Part shown: in pieces, positions 30,087-40,477 of the stretch
How the letters are laid out: every line of letters begins with the position of its first letter
Numbering within the stretch: position 1 is the stretch's first letter
NCBI RefSeq assembly: GCF_001598475.1
Contig: NZ_BCZA01000004.1
Coordinates: 1 to 64,000 of the forward strand
DNA length: 64,000 nt
Direction: 5' to 3'
From: Pantoea agglomerans NBRC 102470
Lineage (GTDB): Bacteria; Pseudomonadota; Gammaproteobacteria; Enterobacterales; Enterobacteriaceae
Made by a program: the position numbers and the translations under genes
Notes under the pieces: generated by a model
Told to the model about the DNA's origin: nothing
The model's database searches: none
The model's input: the letters and a program-made list of their open reading frames with translations, nothing else

Positions 30087-31169
30087 TTATAACAGGCCGC
30101 CCTGGCGTGCCTTGCTCACCGCCTCACCCAGCTGCCACACCGCCATCGCATAATGGGTACTGTGGTTGTAGCGGGTAATGACATAGAAATTGGGTAAGCC
30201 GTACCAGTACTGGTAGCTGGTGCCCAAATCCAGGCGTAGCAGACTGACCTGATCGTTACCGTTCAGCGAGCCCTGTGGTGACAATCCTGACGCCGCCAGC
30301 ATGCTCACGCTGTAACGGGTTTTGAAGCCATCTTCCAGCATCGGTGCCTGACCGCTGGCCGGTACCGCCACATTTTCGCCGCTGCGCCAGCCATGCTTCT
30401 GGAAATAGTGCGCCACGCTGCCGATAGCATCCACCGGATCCCACAGGTTTGCATGACCGTCGCCGTTGAAATCAACCGCATAATCATTGTAAGAGGAGGG
30501 CATAAACTGACCATAGCCCATCGCCCCGGCAAAGGAGCCTTTCAGCGCCAGCGGGTCATCCTGCTCTTTGCGCGACATCAACAGAAAGGTTTCCAGCTCG
30601 CTGCTGAAGTACTCTGCGCGGCGCGGATAGTTAAAGGATAAGGTCGCAAGCGCATCCAGAATCCGCGTTTTCCCCATCACACGACCCCAGCGGGTTTCCA
30701 CGCCAATGATGCCCACGATAATTTCCGGTGGCACGCCATAAACCTGCTGTGCGCGTTGCAGGGCATCCTGATACTGATTCCAGAACGCCACCCCATTTTG
30801 CACGTTATCGGGCGTAATGAACTTGTTGCGATAGCGGATCCAGGCGCCATTAGGCCCTGGCGCTGGCGTATAGCTTGGTGCCTGACGGTCCATCAGTCGC
30901 AGCACATAATCCAGTCGTTTGGCCTGACCGATGATGTTGTGCAGTTGCTGACGGTCAAAGTCATGCTTCTCTACCATCTTATCGATAAATTGCTCTGCTG
31001 CCGGGTTACCGGCAAAGTCGCCAAACATCGCCTGTCCGCTGTGCGACGGCTGCAGTAAAAAACCGCCCTGTGGCGCAGCCAGCATCTTCTGCTGGGACGG
31101 GACTTCAGGTTTGCTGCTGCAGGAGGCCAGAAGCGGGATGAACGCAAGGAAGGCTAACTTGAGGCGCAT
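30087..31169 (-). CDS. mltB: Membrane-bound lytic murein transglycosylase B
   Basis: MltB cleaves the MurNAc-GlcNAc bond of peptidoglycan with 1,6-anhydro product formation. The 360 residues begin with a lipoprotein signal (lipobox LLASC, Cys 17). The GH103 catalytic domain shows IIVGIIGVETRWGRVMGKTR with the catalytic Glu near residue 159, then KGSFAGAMGYGQFMPSSYNDYAVDF. E. coli has mltB right after pncC; here tam, the aldolase and yjdM are inserted between. Confidence 0.96.
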   Translation of the reverse strand: MRLKLAFLAFIPLLASCSSKPEVPSQQKMLAAPQGGFLLQPSHSGQAMFGDFAGNPAAEQFIDKMVEKHDFDRQQLHNIIGQAKRLDYVLRLMDRQAPSYTPAPGPNGAWIRYRNKFITPDNVQNGVAFWNQYQDALQRAQQVYGVPPEIIVGIIGVETRWGRVMGKTRILDALATLSFNYPRRAEYFSSELETFLLMSRKEQDDPLALKGSFAGAMGYGQFMPSSYNDYAVDFNGDGHANLWDPVDAIGSVAHYFQKHGWRSGENVAVPASGQAPMLEDGFKTRYSVSMLAASGLSPQGSLNGNDQVSLLRLDLGTSYQYWYGLPNFYVITRYNHSTHYAMAVWQLGEAVSKARQGGLL

Positions 31170-31283
31170 CGGTTATCCATAAACGAGGGGTAATTTCAGA
31201 TGCGGTAATAGTAGACGTTCAGCGCAATGACATACAGGGCAAAATCTTAAAAAAACGTCAAGGCAGCCGTGGGCTAAAATGGC

Positions 31284-31306
31284 TGCGGGGCTCTCTCTGC
31301 CCCGCA
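31284..31306 (-). terminator. Hairpin after narI, probable terminator
   Basis: On the minus strand TGCGGGGC-AGAGAGA-GCCCCGCA, an 8-bp perfect stem, lies 13 bases past narI. The following CCATTTTAG has only a short T run. Confidence 0.6.
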
Positions 31307-31318
31307 ACCATCATGCGC

Positions 31319-31996
31319 TTAGCGGCGGTTTCTCACCAGCTGATAACGACGGGTCAGATACTCAACCGGCGCGCTCCAGATATGCACCAGCCGGCAGAAC
31401 GGGAACAGCAGGAACAGCGTCATTCCCAGCACCATATGCACGCGGTAGATAAACGCCACGCCGTCGAGATGCTGCGAAGCGCCACCGTGGAAGGTCACCA
31501 CCGCCTGCGCCCAGCCCACCAGCTTCATCATTTCACTGCCGTCCATATGCTGGGCGGAGAAGGGAATGGTCAGCAGGCCCAGCGTCGCCTGAGCCACCAG
31601 CAGGGTCATGATCAGAATATCACCGACGCTACTGGTCGCCCGCACCCGTGGATTGGTCAGACGGCGCTTCAGCAGCAGTCCACCGCCCACCAGTGTCATC
31701 GCCCCGAACAGGCCACCGGCAATCATCGCCAGTTTCTGCTTTACGTCGATCGGCAGGAAGGATTCATACATCCAGTGCGGCGTCAGCATCCCGACGATAT
31801 GACCGAAGAAAATACCGATGATGCCGATGTGAAACAGGTTGGAGGCGAGACGCATCCCTTTTTTGTCCAGCATCTGACTGGAACCGGCACGCCAGCTGTA
31901 CTGCCCGTAGTCATAGCGCAGCCAGCTTCCCACCAGGAAGACCGTTCCGGCGAGGTAGGGGTAAATATCGAAGAAGAAAGTGTTAATAAAATTCAT
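31319..31996 (-). CDS. narI: Respiratory nitrate reductase gamma subunit NarI
   Basis: NarI is the membrane cytochrome b subunit that takes electrons from quinol and passes them to NarH. The 225 residues show five hydrophobic spans with heme-binding histidines ([40 protein letters not shown]). It overlaps narJ by 4 bp and ends the narGHJI operon. Confidence 0.97.
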   Translation of the reverse strand: MNFINTFFFDIYPYLAGTVFLVGSWLRYDYGQYSWRAGSSQMLDKKGMRLASNLFHIGIIGIFFGHIVGMLTPHWMYESFLPIDVKQKLAMIAGGLFGAMTLVGGGLLLKRRLTNPRVRATSSVGDILIMTLLVAQATLGLLTIPFSAQHMDGSEMMKLVGWAQAVVTFHGGASQHLDGVAFIYRVHMVLGMTLFLLFPFCRLVHIWSAPVEYLTRRYQLVRNRR

Positions 31997-32721
31997 GCTG
32001 ATTCTCCTGTGGTACGCGCCGTCGCCGCGGCGATGTCCAGATACTGCGGCGCGACCGCATCGGCGAAGCGACGCTGATGCATCGCCTGCTGCGCCGAGGC
32101 GCAGCCCTGTTCGCCGAGAAATTTAATCTGCTCCTCTTCCCAGACAGCATCCAGTGCTGCCGGCGTATCGTCGCGCGCTTCCTGCGCCACCTGTGGCTTG
32201 AGGGCCGCAGGATCAACTGCGCTACCGGACAGCGTCAGTAACACTGTGAAGAGATCGGCGTAGGGGCTCTGACGCTCTTCAAGCCGCGCCGCCAGTAAGG
32301 CCAGGATAGGCACGATGTCGTCCAGTCCCTGACGCGCGGCCTCATCGCTTTTACAGGCGAGATACTCCAGGTAGAGCGGCAGGAAATCGGGCAGCTCTTT
32401 GCTGTCCAGCTCCAGACCATCGGCACGATACTGTTCCAGCAGATCAACCATCGCCTGACCGCGATCGCGTGACTCACCGTGCACGTGTTCAAACAGCAGC
32501 AGCGAGGTGGCGCGGCCACGATCAAACAGTTCGCAGTAGTCAGCCTGTACGTCGAGCAGTGGCCGGGCACAGAGCTGATTGATAAAACGCACCAGCCGTG
32601 CGCTCTGCTGCAGGTTGAGTTCAGAGGCGTCATCCAGCGCCGCGATCAGGTCGGAAGAGTGGGTAAACAGCGCCTCGTCCGGGTAGTCCAGCAGCCGCGA
32701 AAGAATCCGTAACGTCATCAT
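31993..32721 (-). CDS. narJ: Nitrate reductase molybdenum cofactor assembly chaperone NarJ
   Basis: NarJ is the private chaperone of NarG: it binds the NarG N terminus and is needed for cofactor insertion before NarGH docks to NarI. The 242 residues match the NarJ/TorD family ([41 protein letters not shown]). ATGA overlaps couple it to narH and to narI. Confidence 0.95.
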   Translation of the reverse strand: MMTLRILSRLLDYPDEALFTHSSDLIAALDDASELNLQQSARLVRFINQLCARPLLDVQADYCELFDRGRATSLLLFEHVHGESRDRGQAMVDLLEQYRADGLELDSKELPDFLPLYLEYLACKSDEAARQGLDDIVPILALLAARLEERQSPYADLFTVLLTLSGSAVDPAALKPQVAQEARDDTPAALDAVWEEEQIKFLGEQGCASAQQAMHQRRFADAVAPQYLDIAAATARTTGESA

Positions 32722-34262
32722 GAGGCATCCTCCGGACGGATGGTTTTCTTACTGATGTCGATGGCATCAATACGGCGGCTGTTGAACAGGTTGAATTTGC
32801 TGTCGCTGCCGTGACAGCCATCGCCAAAGCTAAAGCCGCAGCCTTTGCTTTCCGGGAAGGCTTCACGCGCCAGTTCGCGATGGCTGGAGGGCACCACAAA
32901 GCGATCTTCATAGTTCGCGATCGCCAGATAGCGGTACATCTCCTGCGCCTGCGCTTCGGTCAGGCCGACCTGCTCCAGCGCCCGGATATCATGCTCACCG
33001 TCCACGCTTTCTGCGCGTTTGTAATGACGCATAGCCAGCATCCGCTTCAGTGCCAGCAGCACCGGTGCGGTGTCGCCTGCGGTCAGCAGGTTCGCCAGAT
33101 ACTCAACCGGAATGCGCAGGCTTTCCACATCCGGCAGCACGCCGGTGTGCGCCAGCGCCCCGCCATCCACCGCCGACTGAATCGGTGACAGTGGTGGCAC
33201 ATACCAGACCATCGGCAGCGTGCGGTATTCAGGGTGAAGTGGCAGCGCCAGCTTCCACTCCATCGCCATTTTATAGACCGGTGAACGCTGTGCTGCGTCG
33301 ATTACACTCTGCGCAACGCCATCTTTCAGCGCCTGCGCAATCACCGCCGGATCGTTGGGATCAAGGAAGATATCCAGCTGGCTCTGATAGAGATCTTTCT
33401 CGTTTTCCGCTGCGGCCGCCTGTTCAATGCGGTCAGCGTCATAGAGCAACACGCCGAGATAGCGGATACGGCCGACACAGGTTTCTGAACAGACGGTGGG
33501 CTGGCCCGCTTCAATGCGCGGATAACAGAAAATGCATTTTTCTGATTTGCCGCTTTTCCAGTTGAAGTAGATCTTCTTGTACGGACAGCCGGTGAGGCAC
33601 ATCCGCCAGCCGCGACATTTATCCTGGTCGATCAGTACGATGCCATCTTCGCCGCGTTTGTAGATCGCGCCGCTTGGGCAGGTCGCCACACACGCCGGGT
33701 TGAGGCAGTGCTCACACAGGCGCGGCAGGTACATCATGAAGGTGTGCTCAAACTGACCGTAAATCTCCTTCTGGATGTTATCGAAGTTCTTATCCTGCGA
33801 ACGTTTGGCAAACTCGCCGCCAAGGATCTCTTCCCAGTTCGGGCCGTTTTCGATCTTTTTCATCCGCTGGCCGGTGATCAGCGAGCGCGGACGCGCAATC
33901 GGCTGATGCTTACCGGCGGGCGCATTGTGCAGATGCTGATAATCAAAATCGAACGGTTCGTAGTAATCATCCAGCGCCGGCACATCTGGGTTGGCGAAGA
34001 TCTTCGACAGCAGGCCAATGCGACTGCCCATGCGCGGCTCCAGCTTACCGTTGATCTTACGGATCCAGCCGCCCTTCCACTTCTGCTGATCTTCCCAGGC
34101 GTGCGGATAGCCGACACCGGGCTTGCTTTCGACGTTGTTAAACCAGGCGTACTCCATGCCCTCGCGGCTGGTCCAGACGTTTTTACAGGTCACCGAGCAG
34201 GTGTGGCAGCCGATACATTTGTCGAGGTTCAGCACCATGCCGACCTGTGAACGAATTTTCAT
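32718..34262 (-). CDS. narH: Respiratory nitrate reductase beta subunit NarH
   Basis: NarH carries four iron-sulfur clusters linking NarI heme to NarG. The 514 residues contain the Cys groups CIGCHTCSVTCKN (near 16-26), CEHCLNPACVATCPSG (near 184), CRGWRMCLTGCP (near 217; the Trp in place of Cys marks the 3Fe-4S cluster of Nar-type enzymes) and CIFCYPRIEAGQPTVCSETC (near 244). It overlaps narG by 4 bp. Confidence 0.98.
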   Translation of the reverse strand: MKIRSQVGMVLNLDKCIGCHTCSVTCKNVWTSREGMEYAWFNNVESKPGVGYPHAWEDQQKWKGGWIRKINGKLEPRMGSRIGLLSKIFANPDVPALDDYYEPFDFDYQHLHNAPAGKHQPIARPRSLITGQRMKKIENGPNWEEILGGEFAKRSQDKNFDNIQKEIYGQFEHTFMMYLPRLCEHCLNPACVATCPSGAIYKRGEDGIVLIDQDKCRGWRMCLTGCPYKKIYFNWKSGKSEKCIFCYPRIEAGQPTVCSETCVGRIRYLGVLLYDADRIEQAAAAENEKDLYQSQLDIFLDPNDPAVIAQALKDGVAQSVIDAAQRSPVYKMAMEWKLALPLHPEYRTLPMVWYVPPLSPIQSAVDGGALAHTGVLPDVESLRIPVEYLANLLTAGDTAPVLLALKRMLAMRHYKRAESVDGEHDIRALEQVGLTEAQAQEMYRYLAIANYEDRFVVPSSHRELAREAFPESKGCGFSFGDGCHGSDSKFNLFNSRRIDAIDISKKTIRPEDAS

Positions 34263-37200
34263 GGTTTTACCTCCTGCTGGCTGCCCTGGCAGGCATCGTT
34301 GCCTTCCCCATCTAACCAGTTAACGTTGTTCATTTTTCTCACTACCACGAACTCATCGCGGTTCGAGCCGACGGTGCCGTAGTAGTTAAAGCCCCAGGAG
34401 AGCTGCGCATAACCGCCGATCATATGGGTCGGTTTCGGGCAGGTCCGCGTCACCGAGTTATGGATCCCGCCGCGCTGGCTGGTGATCTCCGAGCCAGGGA
34501 TATTCACGATACGTTCCTGCGCGTGGTACATCATGGTCATACCCGCCGGGATGCGCTGACTCACTACTGCACGTGCGGTCAGCGCACCGTTGGCATTGAA
34601 CGCCTCGATCCAGTCGTTATCCACGATACCCAGCTCACGAGCGTCATCTTCACTCATCCAGACAATCGGTCCGCCGCGCGACAGTGTCAGCATCAGCAGG
34701 TTGTCGCTGTAGGTGGAGTGAATGCCCCACTTCTGGTGTGGCGTCAGGAAGTTCAACGCCTTCTCCGGGTTACCGTTGGGTTTGCTGTTCAGCAACGGCT
34801 TCGCCGCGCGGGTATCGATTGGCGGACGATAGACCATCAGGCTCTCGCCAAAGGCGCGCATCCACTCATGATCCTGATAGAGCTGCTGACGGCCGCTCAG
34901 GGTTCGCCACGGGATCAGCTCATGAACGTTGGTGTAGCAGGCGTTGTAAGAGACATGTTCATCTTCCAGACCTGACCAGGTCGGACTAGAGATAATTTTG
35001 CGCGGCTGCGCCTGGATATCGCGGAAGCGAATCTTTTCATCTTCTTTATTGAGCGCCAGGTGGGTGTGGTCACGACCGGTAATCACGCCCAGTGCCTGCC
35101 AGGCTTTCACCGCCACCTGACCATTGGTTTCCGGTGCCAGCGCCAGGATCACTTCTGCCGCATCGATCGCCGTGTCGATATTCGGCCGCCCCGCTGCCGG
35201 GCCATCCGCTTTGACGTAGTTCAGTTGCTTGAGGAAATCGACCTCTTTGCTGGTGTTCCAGCTGATACCTTTGCCGCCGTTACCCAGGGTCTCCAGCAAC
35301 GGTCCCAGCGAGGTAAAGCGCTCCCAGGTCGCCGGATAGTCGCGCTCCACCACCATAATGTGTGGCGCGGTTTTACCCGGAATCAGATCGCATTCGCCTT
35401 TTTTCCAGTCTTTCGCCTCAAAAGGCTGCGCCAGTTCCGCGGGTGAGTCATGCAACACCGGCAGAGTAACGACGTCCGTTTCAACGCCTAAATGACCCGG
35501 GCAGAGATCGGAGAAGGCTTTGGCGATACCTTTGTAGATCTCCCAGTCACTTTTTGAGTCCCAGGCAGGATCGACGGCCGCCGAAAGCGGATGAATAAAC
35601 GGATGCATATCCGAGGTATTCATATCGTCTTTTTCATACCAGGTCGCCGTTGGCAGCACGACATCGGAGTAGAGACAGGTGCTCGACATGCGGAAGTCGA
35701 GTGTGACCACCAGATCCAGTTTGCCTTCGGCACCCTGATCCAGCCACTCCACCTCTTCCGGCTTCACGCGGCCCTGCTGGCCTAAATCTTTGCCCTGAAT
35801 GCCGTTTTCCGTGCCCAGCAGATACTTCAGCATGTACTCATGCCCTTTACCGGATGAGCCGAGCAGATTGGAGCGCCAGACAAACAGGTTACGCGGGAAG
35901 TTCTGCGGATCGTCCGGCTGTTCAGCGGCAAACCGCATGGTGCCCTGCTTCAGGCTTTCCACGGTGTAATCCAGCGGCGACTGACCGGCGGCTTTCGCCT
36001 GCGCCGCGATGTGCAGCGGGTTGACGTTAAGCTGCGGCGCTGAAGGCAGCCAGCCCATACGTTCGGAACGGACGTTAAGGTCGATCAGGCTGCCGCTGTA
36101 GCGACTTTTATCCGCCAGCGGGGAGAGCAATTCGCTGGTGGCCAGGGTTTCATAGCGCCACTGACTGGAGTGGTTGTAGAAGAAGGAGGTGCTGTTCATC
36201 TGGCGTGGCGGACGCTGCCAGTCCAGGCCAAAGGCCAGCGGGGTCCAGCCGGTCTGCGGACGGAGTTTCTCCTGGCCGACATAGTGCGCCCAGCCACCGC
36301 CGCTCTGACCGACGCAGCCGCAGAAAATCAGCATGTTCATCAGGCCACGATAGTTCATGTCCATGTGATACCAGTGGTTCATACCGGCACCGACGATGAT
36401 CATCGAACGACCGCGGGTTTTCTCGGCGTTTTCGGCAAATTCACGGGCAATGCGAATGATGTTCTGACGGGAGACACCCGTAATCTGCTCCGCCCAGGCC
36501 GGGCTATACGCTTTGATGTCGTCGTAGGTTTGCGCGCAGTTGGCATCATCCAGACCGCGATCCAGACCATAATTCGCCAGCGTCAGATCGTAGACGCTGG
36601 TGACCAGTGCTTCACTGCCATCCGCCAGTTGCAGGCGTTTCACCGGCAGCTTATGCAGCAGGATTTCGTCCAGCGCAACGCTGTTGAAATGCTCGCTGGT
36701 AATGCCACCGAAGTAAGGGAAACCAACCTCGACCACCTCATCGTGGCTGCCGAGCAGGCTGAGCTGCAGTTCAACTTCCTGATGTGACGCCCCATCACGC
36801 TGCTCAAGGTTCCATTTGCCTTTTTCGCCCCAGCGGAAGCCGATAGATCCCTGCGGCGCGGTCAGTTCCCCGGTCGCCTCGTTGATCGCGACGGTTTTCC
36901 ACTCCGGGTTATTCTCCTGACCGAGCCCATCCACCAGATCGCTGGCGCGCAACTGACGGCCGGCGGCGTAAAAACCGCCCTCACGGGGTTCCAGCAGCAC
37001 CAGCATCGGCATATCGGTGTAACGGCGCACATAGTCGCGGAAATAGCCAACTTCGCGATCAAGATGAAACTCTTTCAGCATCACGTGGCCCATCGCCAGC
37101 GCCATCGCGCTGTCGGTGCCCTGCTTCGGACTCAGCCACTGGTCACACAGCTTCGCGACCTCAGCATAGTCCGGCGTGATTGCCACGGTTTTCGTCCCTT

Positions 37201-38020
37201 TATAGCGGACTTCCGTAAAGAAGTGCGCATCCGGGGTACGGGTCTGCGGCACGTTAGAGCCCCAGGCAATAATGTAGGAGGAGTTGTACCAGTCAGCCGA
37301 TTCCGGCACGTCGGTCTGCTCGCCCCAGGTCATCGGTGAGGCCGGCGGCAGATCGCAGTACCAGTCGTAGAAGCTCAGACAGGTTCCGCCAATCAGTGAC
37401 AGGTAACGTGCGCCCGCAGCGTAAGAGACCATCGACATCGCCGGAATCGGTGAGAATCCCATAATGCGGTCAGGGCCGTAGGTCTTCGCGGTGCAGATGT
37501 TCGCGGCGGCGATCATCTCGTTGACTTCCTGCCAGCTGGAGCGGACAAAGCCGCCGCGTCCACGCGCCTGTTTGTAGCTTCTGGCCTTTTCAGGATTACT
37601 GATGATTGATGCCCAGGCGTCCACCGGGTCGCTGTGCTGCGCTTTCGCGTCGCGCCAGAGCTGAATCAGCTTCTTGCGCATTAACGGATATTTCAGGCGG
37701 TTAGCGCTGTAGAGATACCACGAGTAGCTGGCACCGCGTGGGCAGCCACGCGGCTCATGGTTTGGCAGATCGGGACGGGTACGCGGATAGTCGGTCTGCT
37801 GGGTCTCCCAGGTGACCAGTCCATTTTTAACGTAGATTTTCCAGCTGCATGAGCCGGTACAGTTAACGCCGTGCGTGGAGCGCACGATTTTATCGTGCTG
37901 CCAGCGACTGCGATAGCCATCTTCCCAGTCGCGGTTACTGTTTAACGTCTGGCCATGCTGGCCGGAAAAGGGTTCGGCCAGCTGTTTGAAATAGCGAAAC
38001 CGATCAAGAAACTTGCTCAT
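34259..38020 (-). CDS. narG: Respiratory nitrate reductase alpha subunit NarG
   Basis: NarG is the cytoplasm-facing catalytic subunit that reduces nitrate to nitrite at a bis-MGD molybdenum site. The 1253 residues (E. coli 1247) match throughout. [12 protein letters not shown] near residues 50-58 and the Cys of GCPRGASY hold the FS0 cluster; [12 protein letters not shown] near 222 has the Asp molybdenum ligand. Start [11 protein letters not shown] was chosen by homology and an AGGAG SD; the frame runs 29 codons further upstream. The first gene of narGHJI, 101 bp after narK. Confidence 0.98.
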   Translation of the reverse strand: MSKFLDRFRYFKQLAEPFSGQHGQTLNSNRDWEDGYRSRWQHDKIVRSTHGVNCTGSCSWKIYVKNGLVTWETQQTDYPRTRPDLPNHEPRGCPRGASYSWYLYSANRLKYPLMRKKLIQLWRDAKAQHSDPVDAWASIISNPEKARSYKQARGRGGFVRSSWQEVNEMIAAANICTAKTYGPDRIMGFSPIPAMSMVSYAAGARYLSLIGGTCLSFYDWYCDLPPASPMTWGEQTDVPESADWYNSSYIIAWGSNVPQTRTPDAHFFTEVRYKGTKTVAITPDYAEVAKLCDQWLSPKQGTDSAMALAMGHVMLKEFHLDREVGYFRDYVRRYTDMPMLVLLEPREGGFYAAGRQLRASDLVDGLGQENNPEWKTVAINEATGELTAPQGSIGFRWGEKGKWNLEQRDGASHQEVELQLSLLGSHDEVVEVGFPYFGGITSEHFNSVALDEILLHKLPVKRLQLADGSEALVTSVYDLTLANYGLDRGLDDANCAQTYDDIKAYSPAWAEQITGVSRQNIIRIAREFAENAEKTRGRSMIIVGAGMNHWYHMDMNYRGLMNMLIFCGCVGQSGGGWAHYVGQEKLRPQTGWTPLAFGLDWQRPPRQMNSTSFFYNHSSQWRYETLATSELLSPLADKSRYSGSLIDLNVRSERMGWLPSAPQLNVNPLHIAAQAKAAGQSPLDYTVESLKQGTMRFAAEQPDDPQNFPRNLFVWRSNLLGSSGKGHEYMLKYLLGTENGIQGKDLGQQGRVKPEEVEWLDQGAEGKLDLVVTLDFRMSSTCLYSDVVLPTATWYEKDDMNTSDMHPFIHPLSAAVDPAWDSKSDWEIYKGIAKAFSDLCPGHLGVETDVVTLPVLHDSPAELAQPFEAKDWKKGECDLIPGKTAPHIMVVERDYPATWERFTSLGPLLETLGNGGKGISWNTSKEVDFLKQLNYVKADGPAAGRPNIDTAIDAAEVILALAPETNGQVAVKAWQALGVITGRDHTHLALNKEDEKIRFRDIQAQPRKIISSPTWSGLEDEHVSYNACYTNVHELIPWRTLSGRQQLYQDHEWMRAFGESLMVYRPPIDTRAAKPLLNSKPNGNPEKALNFLTPHQKWGIHSTYSDNLLMLTLSRGGPIVWMSEDDARELGIVDNDWIEAFNANGALTARAVVSQRIPAGMTMMYHAQERIVNIPGSEITSQRGGIHNSVTRTCPKPTHMIGGYAQLSWGFNYYGTVGSNRDEFVVVRKMNNVNWLDGEGNDACQGSQQEVKP

Positions 38021-38121
38021 CCGGAATACTCCTGAAGGCTTAATGTGACATTGCTGACTCTGCATCTGTCCCGACACAGAAAGTGAAATTGTGCCGGTGC
38101 GCCACACCGGCTTTGTCGTTA
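38021..38121 (-). promoter_or_regulatory. Short narK-narG spacer with hairpin, no FNR box seen
   Basis: The 101-bp gap contains a perfect hairpin GCCGGTG-TGGCG-CACCGGC (38093-38111, minus strand) right after the narK stop, with no T tract after it. I find no TTGAT-N4-ATCAA match. E. coli has a long regulatory region here with FNR and NarL sites. The hairpin may protect or process a narK-narGHJI transcript. A weak separate promoter cannot be excluded. Confidence 0.55.
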
Positions 38122-39513
38122 TCAGGCGCGTGATTTTCGGCCGTAAACCAGCCAGGTCACCGCAATGCAGCAGAGATAAAAGACCAGGAAGATTTTCATC
38201 GCGCCGGCGGGTGAACCGGTCATGGCGAGCGACAGGCCAAAAGTCTGCGGAATAAAGAAACCGCCCAGCGCGCCAATGGCGGAGATAAAGCCGAGCGCAG
38301 CAGAGGTTTCTGTTGCCGCTTCGCGCTGTGCCAGCGCATCGTCGCCGCCCTCAGCTTTGATACGTTCCAGCGTCAGCTTACGGAAGATCACCGCAATCAT
38401 CTGGTAGGTGGAGCCGCTGCCCAGCCCGGACGTCAGGAACAGGCCCATAAACACGGCGAAGAAGGCCACGAACGAGCCATCATGTCCGGCACCCGGCAGG
38501 GTAAGGAACAGCAGCGCAGCAAACAGCGCCATCAGCACGTAGTTGACAAGCGTGACGCGGGTACCGCCGAAGCGGTCAGAAATGATGCCGCCTGCTGAAC
38601 GGGCCAGCGCGCCAATAAAGGGGCCGAAAAAGGCGTAATGCATGATCACGACATCAGGAAATTGCGTCTTCGTCAGCATGGCAAAACCGGCAGAGAAACC
38701 GATAAATGAGCCAAATGTGGCCAGATAGAGCAGCGCCATAACCCACAGGTGTGGACGTTTCAGCACCGGCAACTGCTCACGCAGCGAGGATTTCGCCGCC
38801 GCCAGGTCGTTCATGCCGAACCAGGCCGCCAGCGTGCCGATCGCCAGGAACGGCACCCAGATCCAGGCGGCATTCTCCAGCCAGATGCTGTCGCCGGTGA
38901 CGGTGGTCTGACCCACATCGGCAAAACCAAAAATGGCACAGGAGATCGCCAGCGGGGCGACAAACTGCATTACGCTGACGCCAAGATTACCGAGGCCGCC
39001 GTTGATACCCAGCGCGCCGCCCTGACGGGCTTTGGGAAAGAAGAAGCTGATATTGCCCATGCTCGACGCGAAGTTAGCGCCACCAAAACCGCACAGCAGG
39101 GAAATCACCATAAAAGTGGTGAATGAGGTCTGGCTGTCCTGTACGGCAAAGCCGAGCCACAGGCAGGGAATGATCAGGATGCCGGTGCTGAAGGCGGTCC
39201 AGCGACGTCCCCCAAAGATGGGAATAACAAAAGAGTAAGGCACACGCAGCAACGCGCCAGAAACCGACGGCAGTGCGGTCAGTAAAAAGAGCTGCTCAGT
39301 GCTGAAGGTAAAGCCAACTTTATTCAGGTTAACCGCAACGGTGCTGAACAGCATCCAGACGCAGAAGCCCAGCAGCAGACAGAAGACAGAAATCCACAGG
39401 TTACGGCTGGCGATACGTTTACCACGCGCCTGCCAGAACGCATCGTTTTCCGGTTGCCAGTCCTGAATTAACGCGCCGCGCGTCGGGGTTTGCAAAGAGG
39501 TAGATTGGGTCAT
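38122..39513 (-). CDS. narK: Nitrate/nitrite transporter NarK
   Basis: NarK is a major-facilitator transporter that imports nitrate and exports nitrite during nitrate respiration. The 463 residues equal E. coli NarK, with 12 spans and both nitrate signature stretches (GFGGANFASSMGNISFFFPKARQGGALGINGGLGNLGVS and GLGSGSTYQMIAVIFRK, each holding G-rich motifs) and substrate-binding arginines in RVPYSF. The start MTQSTSLQTP (39513) is used; a longer frame to 39594 would read through the FNR box. Confidence 0.97.
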   Translation of the reverse strand: MTQSTSLQTPTRGALIQDWQPENDAFWQARGKRIASRNLWISVFCLLLGFCVWMLFSTVAVNLNKVGFTFSTEQLFLLTALPSVSGALLRVPYSFVIPIFGGRRWTAFSTGILIIPCLWLGFAVQDSQTSFTTFMVISLLCGFGGANFASSMGNISFFFPKARQGGALGINGGLGNLGVSVMQFVAPLAISCAIFGFADVGQTTVTGDSIWLENAAWIWVPFLAIGTLAAWFGMNDLAAAKSSLREQLPVLKRPHLWVMALLYLATFGSFIGFSAGFAMLTKTQFPDVVIMHYAFFGPFIGALARSAGGIISDRFGGTRVTLVNYVLMALFAALLFLTLPGAGHDGSFVAFFAVFMGLFLTSGLGSGSTYQMIAVIFRKLTLERIKAEGGDDALAQREAATETSAALGFISAIGALGGFFIPQTFGLSLAMTGSPAGAMKIFLVFYLCCIAVTWLVYGRKSRA

Positions 39514-39574
39514 AAATCTCTCATCAGCAGAATAATAATTGTGCGTATCCTGCGCATCCGCCGTGGTGTCGGGC

Positions 39575-39588
39575 TTGATACAAATCAA
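39575..39588. promoter_or_regulatory. FNR-binding site upstream of narK
   Basis: TTGATACAAATCAA is a perfect match to the FNR consensus TTGAT-N4-ATCAA. Its centre is 68 bp ahead of the narK start, so a -41.5 class II position would put transcription start near 39540. A candidate -10 there is poor. This implies anaerobic induction of narK and probably the whole cluster. Confidence 0.88.
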
Positions 39589-39729
39589 CGGCAATGCAGG
39601 TTACAGAGGTGCAGCGCCCTCTCTTCACCCCGGTTAAGTAGTTGACTGAATTCAGATAACCCTTATAAATCATAGGGTTTAAACACGGCCGCCCATGCCT
39701 TCTGTAAAAGGGTGTCCGACTGGAAATAA

Positions 39730-39750
39730 AGGAGTAGTCCATTGGGGGTA
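39730..39750 (-). promoter_or_regulatory. Candidate NarL heptamers between narK and narL
   Basis: On the minus strand TACTCCT (39730-39736) and TACCCCC (39744-39750) fit or nearly fit the NarL heptamer TACYNMT. They lie about 160 bp upstream of the FNR box centre in the narK direction and 80-100 bp upstream of narL. Short motifs like this occur by chance, so support is weak. Confidence 0.35.
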
Positions 39751-39829
39751 TATAGCGACCCCGCTTCACCGGTAAGATAGGCTCTCCGCCCGCTCAGGGC
39801 TGGCGTATGTGACAGGAACAGGAGCCATT

Positions 39830-40477
39830 GTGACGGCAGAGAAATTTACGCTTTTATTGATCGACGACCATCCCATGCTGCGCAATGGCCTGAAGCAGCT
39901 GATTGCGCTGGATGAAAGACTGCAGGTGGTTGCCGAAGCGGGTAATGGCATTGATGGCCTGGCGCTGGCACAGCAGCATGATCCCGACCTGATCCTGCTT
40001 GATCTTAATATGCCAGGTCTGAACGGACTGGATACCCTGACCCAGCTGCGTGAGATAGCCCTTTCTGGCCGGGTAGTGGTGTTCAGCGTTTCAGATAATG
40101 AAGAGGATGTGGTCAGCGCGCTGAAGCGCGGCGCTGATGGTTATCTGCTGAAAGATATGGAACCGGAAGCCTTACTGAAAGCGCTGCATCAGGCTGCTGC
40201 CGGTCAGATCGTGCTGAGCGAGGCGTTAACTCCGATTCTGGTCGCCCGGTTGCGTGAAGCGCAGCCTGCTCAGACGCGCGACATTAATCAGCTGACCCGG
40301 CGCGAACGCGATATTCTGCAACTGATCAGCGACGGGATGACCAATAAAGCGATTGCCCGCAAGCTGGCCATCAGTGAAAGCACGGTTAAGGTTCACGTTA
40401 AATATCTGCTGAAGAAGATGAACCTTAAATCCCGACTTGAAGCCGCCGTCTGGGCGCTGCAGAACGGGCTGCACTGA
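39830..40477 (+). CDS. narL: Nitrate/nitrite response regulator NarL
   Basis: NarL is the DNA-binding response regulator of nitrate respiration. The 215 residues match NarL rather than NarP: receiver domain with [17 protein letters not shown], phospho-acceptor Asp in [13 protein letters not shown] and Lys in [10 protein letters not shown], then a LuxR-type helix-turn-helix ([37 protein letters not shown]). The GTG at 39830 is preferred over an in-frame GTG at 39809 because AGGAG lies 5 bp before it. The partner kinase gene narX, normally next door, is missing. Confidence 0.95.
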   Translation: MTAEKFTLLLIDDHPMLRNGLKQLIALDERLQVVAEAGNGIDGLALAQQHDPDLILLDLNMPGLNGLDTLTQLREIALSGRVVVFSVSDNEEDVVSALKRGADGYLLKDMEPEALLKALHQAAAGQIVLSEALTPILVARLREAQPAQTRDINQLTRRERDILQLISDGMTNKAIARKLAISESTVKVHVKYLLKKMNLKSRLEAAVWALQNGLH

